A DNA stretch of 64,000 nucleotides from the NCBI RefSeq assembly GCF_030463535.1, contig NC_132878.1:94123339-94187338 (forward strand), read 5' to 3'. Shown here piece after piece: positions 12,077 to 25,600 of this stretch (positions within the stretch are counted from its first letter, which is position 1; every line of letters begins with the position of its first letter). Origin of the DNA: Salminus brasiliensis. Its lineage: Eukaryota > Chordata > Actinopteri > Characiformes > Bryconidae. Below the pieces are notes generated by a model. That model was given only the letters and a program-made list of their open reading frames with translations, made no database searches and was not told where the DNA came from. The position numbers and the translations under genes are program-made.

Positions 12077-14844
12077 GTAAGGAACACAGTGTTTTGTTCA
12101 GTGTTGGAGGGTGCAGAGTAGATTACAACAGGACTTCAGTCACATATATATCATCTTATTTGTTTATTTAGGTTGGCTAATTATTTTATTGTAATTATTT
12201 GCTCCACAAATGTTCTAATGGCTGTTGAACAAACTTTCCGTTCTTCTCTCTCTGCAGTTTCATTGCTGAGCTGCCTCACTCATGGCTGGGTGGTTCATGT
12301 CCCAAAGTCGGTTACAGCTGTTGAGGGCAGCTGTGTGACATTGCCGTGCAACACCAGTTCACACACTCAGGTGGTTTGGTACGTGTATAGAAGAGCGTCA
12401 TCTCCAGTCGTGTATTCCAGAAAGACTGCAGATATAATAGATAAGTTCAGAGGAAGAACATCAGCCCCCGGAAACCCTGAGCTGGGAGACTGCAGTCTGA
12501 AGATCAGCAGCATCCGCCAAGAAGATGGTGGAGAAGATCTCTATCCATGGATCCATCCTGACACCAAAAACAAATATCATTACGTCAAAATACATGTCGG
12601 TGAGTGCACGCACTGCAGTCTGGAACAGTGAATTATGGAGTACAGTTATAATTCATGTTCATAATTTCTCACAGTGAAACCTGAGGCTACTGAGATTTCC
12701 GTGGAGGGTTCACAAGTGCAGGGACAATTGTTCTCTGCCAACTGCACAGTCCGGCATTCCTGTCCCTCATCTCCACCAGCGATGGAATGGATAGGCTTGC
12801 CTCCTGTGTCTTACAATGTGACCACCACAAAGGAAGGTGAATTGTGGACTTCGGTGGCCCAAGCAAAATTCAGACCAAACCATGAAGACCACGGCAAGAG
12901 TCTCAGCTGCAAAAGCATGTTCAGCGGCCGAGCTCAACATAGTAACGCTCATCAGCTCAACGTCTTATGTGAGTAACTATTCTAGCAGTTGAGGCTTCCA
13001 ACCTTTACATTGGAAAAAAGCATATCATATGTCCAAATGTTTGTGGACACCCCTTCTAATGAATGCATGCAGCTACTTTAAACTGTACCCATTGCTAATG
13101 CACACACCCACAGCTTGTCTAGTGCCTGGCACAATGCCTAATGCCAAATGTGGGCCAGAGGGGTATAAAGCCCCCCCCAGCATTGAGCTGTGGAGCAGTG
13201 GACGAACTGTGTTCTCTGGAACGATGGATGGTGGCGCTCCATACAGTACTTTTGGAATTACTGTGTTAGGAGAGTCAGGGATGAGGTGGGGTAGTGATCA
13301 TCATCCAACATCTTGACCTCACTAAAGCTCTTGTTGCTGAATGCAATCAAATCCTCACAGCAGTGCTCCTCCAAAATGTAGTAGAAAGCCTTCTTCCCTG
13401 CACAGTAGAGACAGTTACTCCAATGGCCTTGATTTCAGAGTTCAGAAACAATGAATGAGCAGGTGTCCCAATACTTTTGTCCACATGATGCGTTTTAATG
13501 AAAACTATTTATCGTTTGGAATAGGGTTTGGTGTGAATCTGGTATAGAAATATAGACTGGTTGGGGTGAGGACCAGATGTTCCAACCAGGGGTTAGCAAG
13601 TTGGCTAACGCTATGCTGACAACATAAATATAGCCCTTAGAATAAAGGCTTTCTATGGGCCTATTCTGCCTTATCACCCTACATACAGTCCTCTAAAACC
13701 TAAAATAGTTAGTTTTAGGCCACATTCACAAGGTAGGACTGGAATCTAAGCTAATAAAGAAAGAAATCCTTTATTTTACTGTAGCTGGCGAGTTGCCTAC
13801 CATGGAAAGTACAAAAACAGAAGAACCCAGGCAGTTAGCAAGCTGGCTAACATTCCTACCACAAACTAGGGTGACCAGACTTCCCTTTTTCTTTCTTCTC
13901 AAATGAGCTCTATATGTACCTGCATCTCCATAACTACTGCTAAAACTGCTTTCCAATACATAGAGAGACATAGAAGGAGATGATTATTGACTGCGGCCTA
14001 AAAAATATGACTAAACACCAACAATAATCATCACTATCATGCAAAAACCTCCAAATATTTGCCACTTTCAGATTAAGAAATAAAAACTCCAAATGTTTTA
14101 TTCTAGGACTTAATTTTTTTAAATATTATTTTATAATATTAAATCATTTTGGAGCATTTTTATATATCCATTCGTCATGAACTCCTACTGTCAATATAAA
14201 GAATAACTGCCAGATTCACATGATGTCAAAAAGTTACAAAATCTGACCAAATGTTCTGACATGTCATCAGATCATCAGATCAGTGTCGCACACAGCTCCA
14301 GCCTGTCACTCAGACCAGGAGGCCTAAACGGTGTCCAGCGTAGCAGTGGGGTTTTAAGGGCGCTGGCTTTACTGTGATGAAAATTAATGCTGGAAGTAGG
14401 TGATTTGGTCGATTGGGTGGTGTACAGGTCTTGGTAAATGAGTAGATGTTAGTGTAGTGATGTAGCTGCATGTTTTTAAAGGTGCTAAAGCTCCTCCCAC
14501 CCTCACACATACACACACTGCTATGATCTTACTACTTGACCTACTTCCACACTTCCACATCATGCTTACCACAAAGTGTCAAAGTTGTAGGCTGTTTATT
14601 TGTCAGATACGGTACAGCTAACAGTGAGATGCTTTGACAACTGTTCAGTCACATAAAACAATATTTAATCTTAAGTCATATTTTTGAGAATTATTTTTAT
14701 TAATCACCAACCACAGTGCTCATGGTTAATCCAAAATGTTAATAAATCTAAAACCTGAATGTTTAATAAAGTAAAAATAAGGTTTGGGCTTTCTTAGGAA
14801 ACAATAAGGATAAAAACAAGGAAAGAGTTTATGAAATATAAGAA

Positions 14845-14898
<54 letters not shown>

Positions 14899-16476
14899 TT
14901 ATTTAATTTTATTAAGTCTTATTTTTGAGGATTATTTTTATTAATCACCAACCACAGAGCTCTCAGTTAATCCAAAATGTTAATAAACCTAAAACATGAA
15001 TGTTTAATGTTTAAGTAAAAGTGAGGTTTGGGCTTCCTATAAAATATCTATATGTGCACAATTATTGGCCAACTATTACAGTGCAGACACACGTTTTATT
15101 ATCTCACTTTTTTTTGTTTAAGTGAGAATTATAAACAAAAAACTCGAAACTTTCCAATGAACATTTCCAACATATAAAAAAAACAGTGACCGATATATAG
15201 CCACCCTTCCTTTCAATAACAGTGAAAAGCCCTCCATCCATGAAGTCGGTCAGTTTCTTGGTCTGTTGACGATCAACTTTTTGTGCTGCAGCAACCACAG
15301 CCTCCCAGACACTGTTCAGAGAGGTGCACTGTATTCCTTCACTGTAAATCTCCCGTTTAAGAATTGCCCACAGGTTCTTCATTGGGTTCAGGTCAGGTCA
15401 TCTTTAATGCCTTTACTGGCTAGCCATGCAGAGGAGTACTTGGATGCATGTGATGGAGCATTGTCCAAGTCTTTTTAAAAGATGTAGACGTCTTCCTGTA
15501 CCACTGCTTAAAGAAAGTGTCTTTTAAAAACTGGCAGTAGGCCGGGAGTTGATTTTTGAGCTCGTCTTCAACTCGAAAAGGTCCAACAAGCTCATCTTTA
15601 ATAATACCAGCCCATACCAGTACCCCACCACCACCCTGTGAAGTGAAGATTTGAGTCAGACGCCAGCAAGGTGGTGGTGGGGTAATGGTATGGGCTGGTA
15701 TTATTAAAGATGAGCTGGTTGGACCTTTTCGGGTTGAAGATGGGCTCAAAAATCAAATCAAGATGGGTTCTGGGCCGGATACTGATCCAGCCACGAGTCC
15801 GTCCATCTGGTCCGTCAAGAGTCACTCTCATTTCATCAGTCCATAAAACCTGGACCAGTCTAGATGCCTCAGCTTTGTGTCTTGTTCAGTGGTGGTTGGG
15901 TTTCAGCCTTGAAGCCTTCAGCACTGAACATCTGGTACTTCTTGGTGCACCAGGTAGGCTGCAGTTCTGGAATTTGACAGAACTGGAAGATAATGGGTTC
16001 CTGGTAGCTTCACGCTTGATTTTGTTTTTTCTTACGACCCTGTTGACTATTTGCAACAAAGTGTTTGGCGGTTCTGTGATCATGCACACATCACCTGCTA
16101 TGCTTAAATCTATTAAGCATTCAAGTTCATCAGTACGAAAACCCAGAAACACCCCCCCCACCCCAAATAAAAAAAGTTCTAAGACTAAAAATAAGACGTT
16201 ACTGACGTCTCTGGACTATATTTAACATTAACTCTGGTTTGAATCTTCGGTGTTGTTCTACAAAGGGCTGCTACCCTAGAGCTTAACACAGCTAAAGAAG
16301 TAGTGCTAATGGTCTTCAGCACTGCTCTACAAAGCTCTACAGAGCTTAACACAACTCAGATCAGAAGTGTCTTTTGCATTATTCGCAATGCGACAGACAA
16401 CGGCTGTGTCAATCCACAGCGTCCTCTGTTTCCCCAGCTTATTATATGTTCTCATGACCTCTCTCTCTCTCTCTCT

Positions 16477-16526
<50 letters not shown>

Positions 16527-16575
16527 TATATACAATATATTATATTATATAATATATATATTATGACATCTATAT

Positions 16576-16651
<76 letters not shown>

Positions 16652-19600
16652 TCGGGAGAAAATATAATTAATTTTTAATATACTAAAAATAATATATTAT
16701 ATTAATATAATATTAATATATATAATATTAATTTATAGAGGCCACATATGAATAGACTTAGACCACCAACCAATACACAGAGACCAAGTTAATATATTGA
16801 GACTATGCATTCATACACTAAAGCACCAACAAATAATACACTGAGACCACAAATGATTATAGTAAGACTATTTATTCACATACTGATGCTGCAAAATAAT
16901 TGACTAAGGTCACAGGGCAAGGGAGACCACATGTCAAAATATTAAGGCCATATATTAATTTTATTAGACCACAGAATAAAATACAGAGACCAAGTAAATA
17001 TATTGAAACTATATATATCAGACTATATATACCTATCTATGCAGATAGGTTTTGAGATCTTGATAAGATAAGTGACACATAACAGTGCGGACGGTCATTC
17101 ATGACAGTATGTCAATATTTTATTTATTTCATTTCAGTGGAAGAGGGTGGGTTGTATGATTTTAGACTGTTCAGTGTATATAGCATGAGAAATAAAGCTG
17201 TACTGTGGTCATTTTACATTCAATGCATTTTCACAGACGGCCCCAAAAATGTGACCATACACGGCGCAGAAGGAAAGAGTGTGGTTGAGGGTGGTACTGT
17301 CTCACTCACGTGTTCTGGTAGCAGCAGACCTTCTCCATCTCGCTATGAGTGGCTTGTCACCCAAATGAACTTCACTGAGAAGCACAGTTCACAAAACCTG
17401 ATCCTTCGAGACGTCAAACGGAACACATCAGTCTCCTGCACTGTCTATAACACTGTCGCCCATGGTCAGTCAGAGAAGCTGATGTTGGACGTCCGTTGTG
17501 AGTAACTTACTTCACTTTCTTGTTTAGGCTGCCACTATGTTTTGCCCTTTTGCAGGGTGTCCCAACCAATTGTTCGTTGTTGCATGTATTGAGGCCAGAA
17601 ATTAATATATTATGACTACAAAAAATATATTGAGACCAAAAATATAATATATTATATATATAGTAAGGCCACAAGACAATATATTGAGGCCATATGAAAA
17701 ATATATTGTGGCCAAAAGTTATGTCATTGACACTGTAAATGATGATATTGTGGCCACAAGATAATTTTTTAAACACAAGAAAATGTCTTGCAGCCACAGA
17801 TGAAATATATTATGGCAAGAAAATATAAGAAAATATATTGAGGCCATGAGAAGATAAATTTAGGCTAAAAAATAATATACTGAAACTGTAAATGAATTTA
17901 TTGAGGCCACAAAATAATTTACTAAGGCCACAAGGTAAGAAAGACCGCATAACAATATATAGAGGCCACATATTAATATACTTAGACCTTAAAATACAGA
18001 GACCAAGTAAATATATTGAGACTATATATTGAAACTAAATATTTAGAGACCACAGGATAATGTAGTGGATTGTATGATTTTAGACTGTTCGGTGTATATA
18101 GCATGAGAAATAAGGCTGTACTGTGGTCATTTTACATTCAATACATTTTCACAGACGGCCCCGAAAATGTGACCATACACTGCGCAGAAGGAAAGAGTGT
18201 GGTTGAGGGTGGTACTGTCTCACTCACGTGTTCTGGTAGCAGCAGACCTTCTCCATCTCGCTATGAGTGGCTTGTCACCCAAATGATTGAAACTAAATAT
18301 TTTGAGACCACAGGATAATGTATTGCTGAGATAAGAAAACATATTGTGGCCACAAATTAATATAAGTTAATACACTGTAGTTAGACTACAATAAAAAATA
18401 TACTGAGGGCTCAAAATAATATACTGACACCACAACTCAATATATTTAGACAATAACATATATATTAAAGCCATAAGATAATATAATGAGGCACAAAAAA
18501 GAATATATTGTTTTATTATTAATTTGATATTTTATTTAATATATTAATACATTGTCTTGCAGCCTCAATAAATCAATATATGATTTATTAATATAAATTA
18601 ATGGCTTCAATTAAATACCATGTGGTCTAAATATATTATTATTTAACTACAATGTCGCCTTAAATATCTCCGTGTATATGGACCATGTCATATGATTTAT
18701 GGTGATTAGCATATTCTCAGCATAGGACAATATGCTAATCATTTGTACAGTTGTTGCACTTTCAAGCACTGTTGAGCAACTAGGAATCAAGACTCAGCAG
18801 TCATGTCTGGTTTTCCTGTGCCTCAGTCCCTCCCAAAATCCTGCTGATCCCAGAGTGCTCAGAGCTGGCCGGAGGTATGCGGTGTGTGTGCCGAGCGGAG
18901 GCCGAGCCCAGAGCTACCATCTCCTGGGTGATTAATGGAAGAAATGCAAGTTTCCCACACTTTAACACCACGACTAACCACAGCCTAAGAGTGACAGCGT
19001 CAGAGTTAACAGGACCACTGACCCTCAATGTGTCCTGTGAGGCATCTAACTACTTGGGCAATGACCACATGTCTGTCCAGATTTTACCTTCAGGAGATGC
19101 TGCGTTTCTGAATGGTAAGTGAAACAACACTAGAAGACCTTCTGTTTGGTGTCCTTTTCCTGAGTCCTTTGTTCCATGCCTTCTAGGAAACTCTAACATT
19201 TTGATAATAGCTGCTGGGGCTGGTGTGGGAGTAGTTTGCCTCATCCTGGGAATCTCTGTGACGACTATCTGCTTGAAAAAGAGGTACGTTTTCCTGACAT
19301 GCTTGTTATTCTTATATAATTGTGGATGTTTGTGGATGTGGATGTTTAGATGCTGAATACGTGTAATCGTGGATGTTTTAATGCTGAATACGTTTAACCA
19401 GCAGCTAGAAATGTGAAATAAGGACCAATTAAAGGTGAATTTCACAGATTTTTCTCAATTTTAGCATAACACACTGGTTTGAGATGAACATGTTGAAAGT
19501 GGGGTTTGGTTGGACTCTTGATTTTCAAATATAGCCTTTTAATTTACTATCCAAACCCACCAGTGAACCGACATAGCTCTTCTGAGTTGTTGATGAGGCC

Positions 19601-22600
19601 TGTGAGGGATTTGTTAAGGGGCATTAAACATTTACGGCATTTAGCTGATGCTCTTATCCAGAGCAACTTACAAGGTTACTCGTATTACAGAGGGGTGGGC
19701 CAATGTAGTGTTAGGAGTTTTGCCCAATGACTCTTATTGGTGTAGCGCAGCGTAGTCACCCAGACCGGGAATCTAACCCCAGTCTTCCACATGGTGTGGT
19801 AGCTCATGAACAGGTAGAGGTGTTATCTGCTGCGCCACACCAACCAGTTCAGACATGTTCAGACATCTGTTTCTATTCACTGTCCAACACTGTGAACAAT
19901 TTAGATTAAGTGGCTATAAGTCTAAAAACCATATTGTTTTACACCAAACCCACTCATGACTGTGTTTACATCTAAACCATTAAATTATGCAAAAAAATTG
20001 TGCAGAAAGTGATCAACTGATGGAATTGCCATTTGAGACCTGTGGAATATTCTGAAATATGGTCCTTTTATTTAATTGTATTATTCTTTATTATATGGCA
20101 ATTAAATCAATCTTTGTTTACATGCTCAAAAAGATTGCATAATGCATGTATCTTGATGGTGACCAGGTTTAGCAGACATCCTTTGACCAAGGAAGGCATG
20201 GAAATCTTAAACAAAAAGCCTAGAGGTCAGTAGCTTTTGGGGTCAGGAAGGTCAGGCCTCTGTTTAATGAATAAATACCTGTTACAAACCACCTATCCAA
20301 GGGTGTGGCCATCTTTGTTTATTTTGTGTAGAACGTCCAGCACCACACCAATATCCGCCGCCTTCCAGAGAAGAGGACCTGCGACTGTGGTTGGAGGCGC
20401 CAAAGTAAAAACATCCATCCAAATGTCCACACGTCTGCTTTTAGCGTTTAGTGTAGGAGAAACTGGGGAAGTGATGGCTCAGCGGTTGGAGCTCCAGGCT
20501 ACTGATGACAGGGTTATGGGCAAGGCCCTTCACCCTCTCTGCTCCCCGGGCACTGGAGTTGGCTGCCCACCGCTCTGGGTCTGTGTGTGCTCACTGCCCC
20601 TAGTCCCCTAGTGTGTTGCACCTTTGACTGCCCCTAGTTCCCACAATTACTTGCACCTTTGAAATCAAGCCCAGAACCTCCTTACACAGGTGCTTGTGGA
20701 TTAGCTCCTATGCTAATAGCCTCCTATGAACCTGATGCATCCACTTCACTGGAGCCTCATGACCTCATACGCTTCCTCCACAAAATAATATGCACATACA
20801 TATGGGGGATGTTTAGGGAGGGTGTTTTCAATTTGGGGCCTTTAACCACAGATGCAGGTCATCTACTTCTTCGGATGTGGTGTCTCAACACTGTAATCTT
20901 TTAGGGCCGTGTGGGAAAGCTAGCGCTAGTTAGCAAAGTTCTAACCCTGCATATTTTAGTGCTGTCCCTTGCAGGGGGTGTGTTAAAGCAGGGAATCCAC
21001 TACAATGTGCCGGGCAGTGTGCCTCCAGGACCAGGGTTGGGAAACAGTGCTGTAAAAAGAGCTCTAAATAGTGTTAATTAGCCTGTTTGAATGTTTGGTT
21101 AGCTCAGCTAGCCATGTTATGGTCCTTTATGATCAGTGTCCACAGCAGCAGCCTACTTCAGACTACTTTTACTTATAATTGGATACAACCATAAACCATT
21201 AGAAGTGAAACAAGGGGAAATTCTGACTCAAACAAGCTCTTAAAAGTGGGCGTGGTGGAATAAATGAGGTGGATAAATGCTGTAGACAGATATGGGGTAC
21301 GCTGCATATGGACTTTTTCGGCTCAGGCCGATGGCTAGCTGTCCATCCTGCGTACGCAATAAAGAAGTTCGTTCTGCAACCCAGACTTGGACTGTCTTCT
21401 TCTTCTGGGCAAAGAACAAACATGTACAACAAAGCCCAGGCCTGAATGATTCATTATCTGTTCTCTGTCTTGCCACAGACGTAAGAATCCCTCTGAACCC
21501 ACCTCCAGGTATGATTTATACAAAAATAAGGGCAATTATAAATTAATAAATTATTTTATTATAAAGTATGGATGAATAAATGAAAGTTTATTAAAATAAA
21601 AACTTCTGCCTGTTGCGGCATGGTAAGGAATATACTTTTAGCTGTTTATTGTAACCTAGTGGTTATTGAACGCTGCATTTGTGAATTTAGTTGGCGTGCA
21701 GATTCGAGTGAAGAGTTAGGCAAGACTGACAACGTGTGCCAAGAAAATCTTTACATCAACAATACACAGGACGAGAATCTTTACATGAACTCCATGGAGA
21801 TGTCAGCAACTCCCACAGAAAAGGTACAATCCACTAGGCAGAATTCATTAAACCCCACCACATGTTCTGCAATAGTGCCGAATGGATTCGTAAACAAGGA
21901 TTATTGTATGTTTTTACCAGTTTTCTAATGTGACATTGTCATGTGCCACTCATTGTCATGTGCCACTTATGATAGAACACTGCCTGAGTGAGTCTGACAA
22001 TAAATAATATCCTGACTCTTAGAATCAGATATGGCTTGATTAATCTTTCTATTGTGTTTTTAAACATGTTTGGTCACACAGGCAAGTTCTCAACAAATTA
22101 TAAATGTACATTGACTCTTACACAAAAATACATGGTACATACTGTACATAATATTGCTGAACTTTAAAGAAAGATTAGTGTTTTGTTTTTGTTCTAAATC
22201 ATAAAGAAAAAAGTGAAAAAAGGAGAGGAGTAACTCTTACCAATTTCTCAGGCCTCAATATATGGTATTAGGCAGCATGGTGCCAATGGGTTCATGTTTA
22301 TCTGCTCCAGAGAGTCCTATTCTATTGGCAGTGCTTCTCTTCAGGGACTAGACAAGCTGTGTCTGTATTTGCACATCTGCATCAGCAATAGGTGCAACTT
22401 AAGGTAGCTGAATACATTTATTGAAAGAGGTGTCCACAAACATTTGGACATATAGTGTAGTTCAGAAGACATCCACTAGGTCAGGCCAGGAACAGAGATG
22501 CTACTGCAAACCATAGATACTGTATCTCAGAGGATCTAGTTTTGACAAGAAAGAGGGATTACTACTACAAACCATAGATACCTCAGAAGACCACTAGATT

Positions 22601-25600
22601 AGACCAGGAAGAGGGAGAACTACTACAAACCACAGACACCTCAGAAGACCTCCACTGTGTCAGGCTAGATAACTTCAGGGATAACTACAGACTCTAGACA
22701 TAAACAGAAGAGTCTAATCTAACTAGACAGAACCAAACACACCTCAGAGAGGTCAGTAATGTTTACACAGGTGAGTCCCTTGATCAGCTTTAGGTCAACC
22801 ATCAAACATCAACAAAAAAAAAAACAGGACAGGTTAGAAGCCCTGTGCAGTGTTTGGCAGAGCCAGTAGAGGGAGCCAACATGCCAGACAGGGTCAGAAG
22901 AGGAAGCATGTGTGACACGGATCCGAACATCTGTCTGATGTTGATGTTAATAAGCCATTTTTTAATGTGTAAAAAGAAAAGTCAGAAATAAGGCCAATCA
23001 AGGTGCAACACTCACTACAGACCATAGCAAACAGTCTGACTTGTGGAGTTTCTGAATGAATGAGGGCTGAAATGTCAGGTTTTCATTTAAAGAAAGATAA
23101 TAAAGATAAATAAATTAAAAAAATAAGATAAATAAAAGTTTTGCTATAGTGCAGTGAGCATTGCGTCTTTTGTAATCAGCTGATATGGATATGAAATCAA
23201 TATCATTGTGTCCATCATTTGTTTCCTATGTTTTTTTTTCATTGTTTATTTGCTACCATCTTCTTTTATTAAAATCTGTAGCTCTTATTCAGAGATTTTC
23301 AGTCCATTCTGACATCAAAACTGGTCCTGAGTGTTGGTCATTAACCCCTTAAAAGGCCTGTGGCATTATTACAAACTTCTATTATTGAAGAATAGCCCCA
23401 TATAGAAGTATAGAAGTCCCTGTAGTTACTGCGTAATACACCTTAGTTTGTATCCTAAGCCTTGGTGCGTTAAGCTGTTAATAAGCATGTGCTAATTAGC
23501 ATATTCATTTTGGGATTTTACTGGACAGTGTGCTTGCCACTGCCATGGTGACCTCTTGAATAGGACTTTTTCTAAAAGTAGCGTATTCTGTTGTTTCTAC
23601 TGAATCATTTTGATCTGGTCCACTGTCTCCTAAAGACCCTGTAATGCCTGCTGTAGTGTAATAAAACTTGCAGCATGCAAAAGTTTAGAGACTCCTGATC
23701 ACCCCATCTGTGAATTGTGAAATGTTCAGCAAGTAAAAGAGGACCTGATTTCTAAAACATTGATTAATATTGAACAATATTAATTCATATTGCCATTATC
23801 GGTTTCACCACTTTAGAAGAGTTAAGTCAGTTAGCTGGGGGTTTTCAGTGGTCTGAACGGGTTTCCAAATCTAAGTGGACGACACTGACAGGGGTGTGAA
23901 CATTTCACCAGGTTCCTGGATAAGCTGTATTTTTACCACAGATTTCTTAAAACCAGTAATTAACTGGAAACCAACACAGTTAACCCCTTAAACAGCCAGT
24001 AGCCCACCAGCAGGCCGAAGGTTTACTACAAACGTCTATTACCAGAGAACAGCCTCACCAGTTTGTACGGATGTCTCTATAGTTACTGCATAATACATCT
24101 TACTGTGTGATAAGTCTTTCTGTCTTAAGGGGTTAAAGATTAAATATTTATTTATAATTTTTAAGTAAGATTTCTGTTTTAGTTTCTTCTTTACAGCTTC
24201 TAAAAAACAAAACAGGAAAAGTGGGCACGGTGCAAAAGTTTGGGCACCCAGCATGCTTAGTTTTGGCAGGTCTCAGACCTTGTAAACCTCTTTTTCTAAC
24301 CTTAATTCTGCACCTTTTTCTCCAACTGTACATAGTACGTAGTAATATTAGCTATAAGTTGGTCAAATGATCAAAGATCTGATTCAATTAAGGGTGCCAA
24401 GATTTTAGCTGCTGAACCTGGACTAACAGAGAAATCAGCCAAATTTAACTAGAAGTCTGATTATGAATTGTATTTCCTGCAGCTTCTGGACCCAACAGGA
24501 GAACCTCTGGGGTTGTTTTGCTATTTAAAGTTCCTCAGTCCACAGGACGTGTCTCCCAAATGCATCAGGCATGTTTATATGTTCCCTTAAAAACCCTCTG
24601 TTGCTGAATTGTGTGGTGAGGATTGGTGCAGGTATCACTGCACAGTAGAATAGTGCACCTCCACTCCTCAGATAGTCTGCCAAATCTTTCTGTAGGTCTT
24701 TTTAAAGTCAGGCTTTCTAGTAATCCTACAAACCATTCTGTCAAAGGTTTCTTGGTCTCCCAGACTTGACCAACTTGACCTCCACAGAACTGAGCAAACA
24801 GCTACATTAAAATGCTTTGCTATGTCATATTCTTCTCCTGCTTTGTGGCCATTACATGAGTATTTTAGTTCTCAGAGTGCTAGACAGCTGCTTAGAGGAG
24901 GAGCCAGGGTATTTCTAAAGCTTAGATGATTGTGAGCAAAACATGACAAGCCCATTACAAGCTAATCAAGGCCTGAGAGCTCAGTAAAAGACACTTCTCT
25001 CCTTTTCACTCTAAAATTAAACACCAATATGAAAATTTTTGTGGTAAAATCACACTGAACAGCCATGACATTAAAAAACAACCGCCTAATATTGTGTAGG
25101 TCCTCCATGTGATGCCAAAACAGCTCTGACATGTTGAGGTATAGACTCCACAAGACCTCTGAAGGTGCCCTGTGGTTTCTCACACTGCAGCATTAGCAGC
25201 AGATCCTTTAAGTCCTGGAAGTTGTGAGGTGGGACCTCCATGGATCACATCATTGGGCCTGGAGTGGCCATAATCCTGTCACTGGTTTCCCTGGTTGTCC
25301 TTCCTGGGAGCACTTTTGGTAGGTGCTGACCACTGCATATTAGAAAAAACCCTCAAGACTTGCTGCTTTGGATATGTTATGTTTTTGGAGATGAACCAAT
25401 AGTCTAGAACATCACAGTCTGGTTCTTGTCACAGTGTCTCAGATTCTTATGCTTGCTGCCTAATATGTAGATCCCAACACGTGACAGGTGCCATAGGAAC
25501 CAAATAATTCATGTTATTGACTTTAATGTTATGGCTGATCAGTGTATGTTGGCTACATTTCCTGGGAACCCAATGCTGTTTACTCAAACAGTCAACTCAA

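Noticed and set aside
12173..12257. Upstream ATG reading into the gene 1 V-set exon
   Set aside because: The stretch is intronic with a clear acceptor at 12257. Genes 2 and 3 show the same separate signal-peptide exon.
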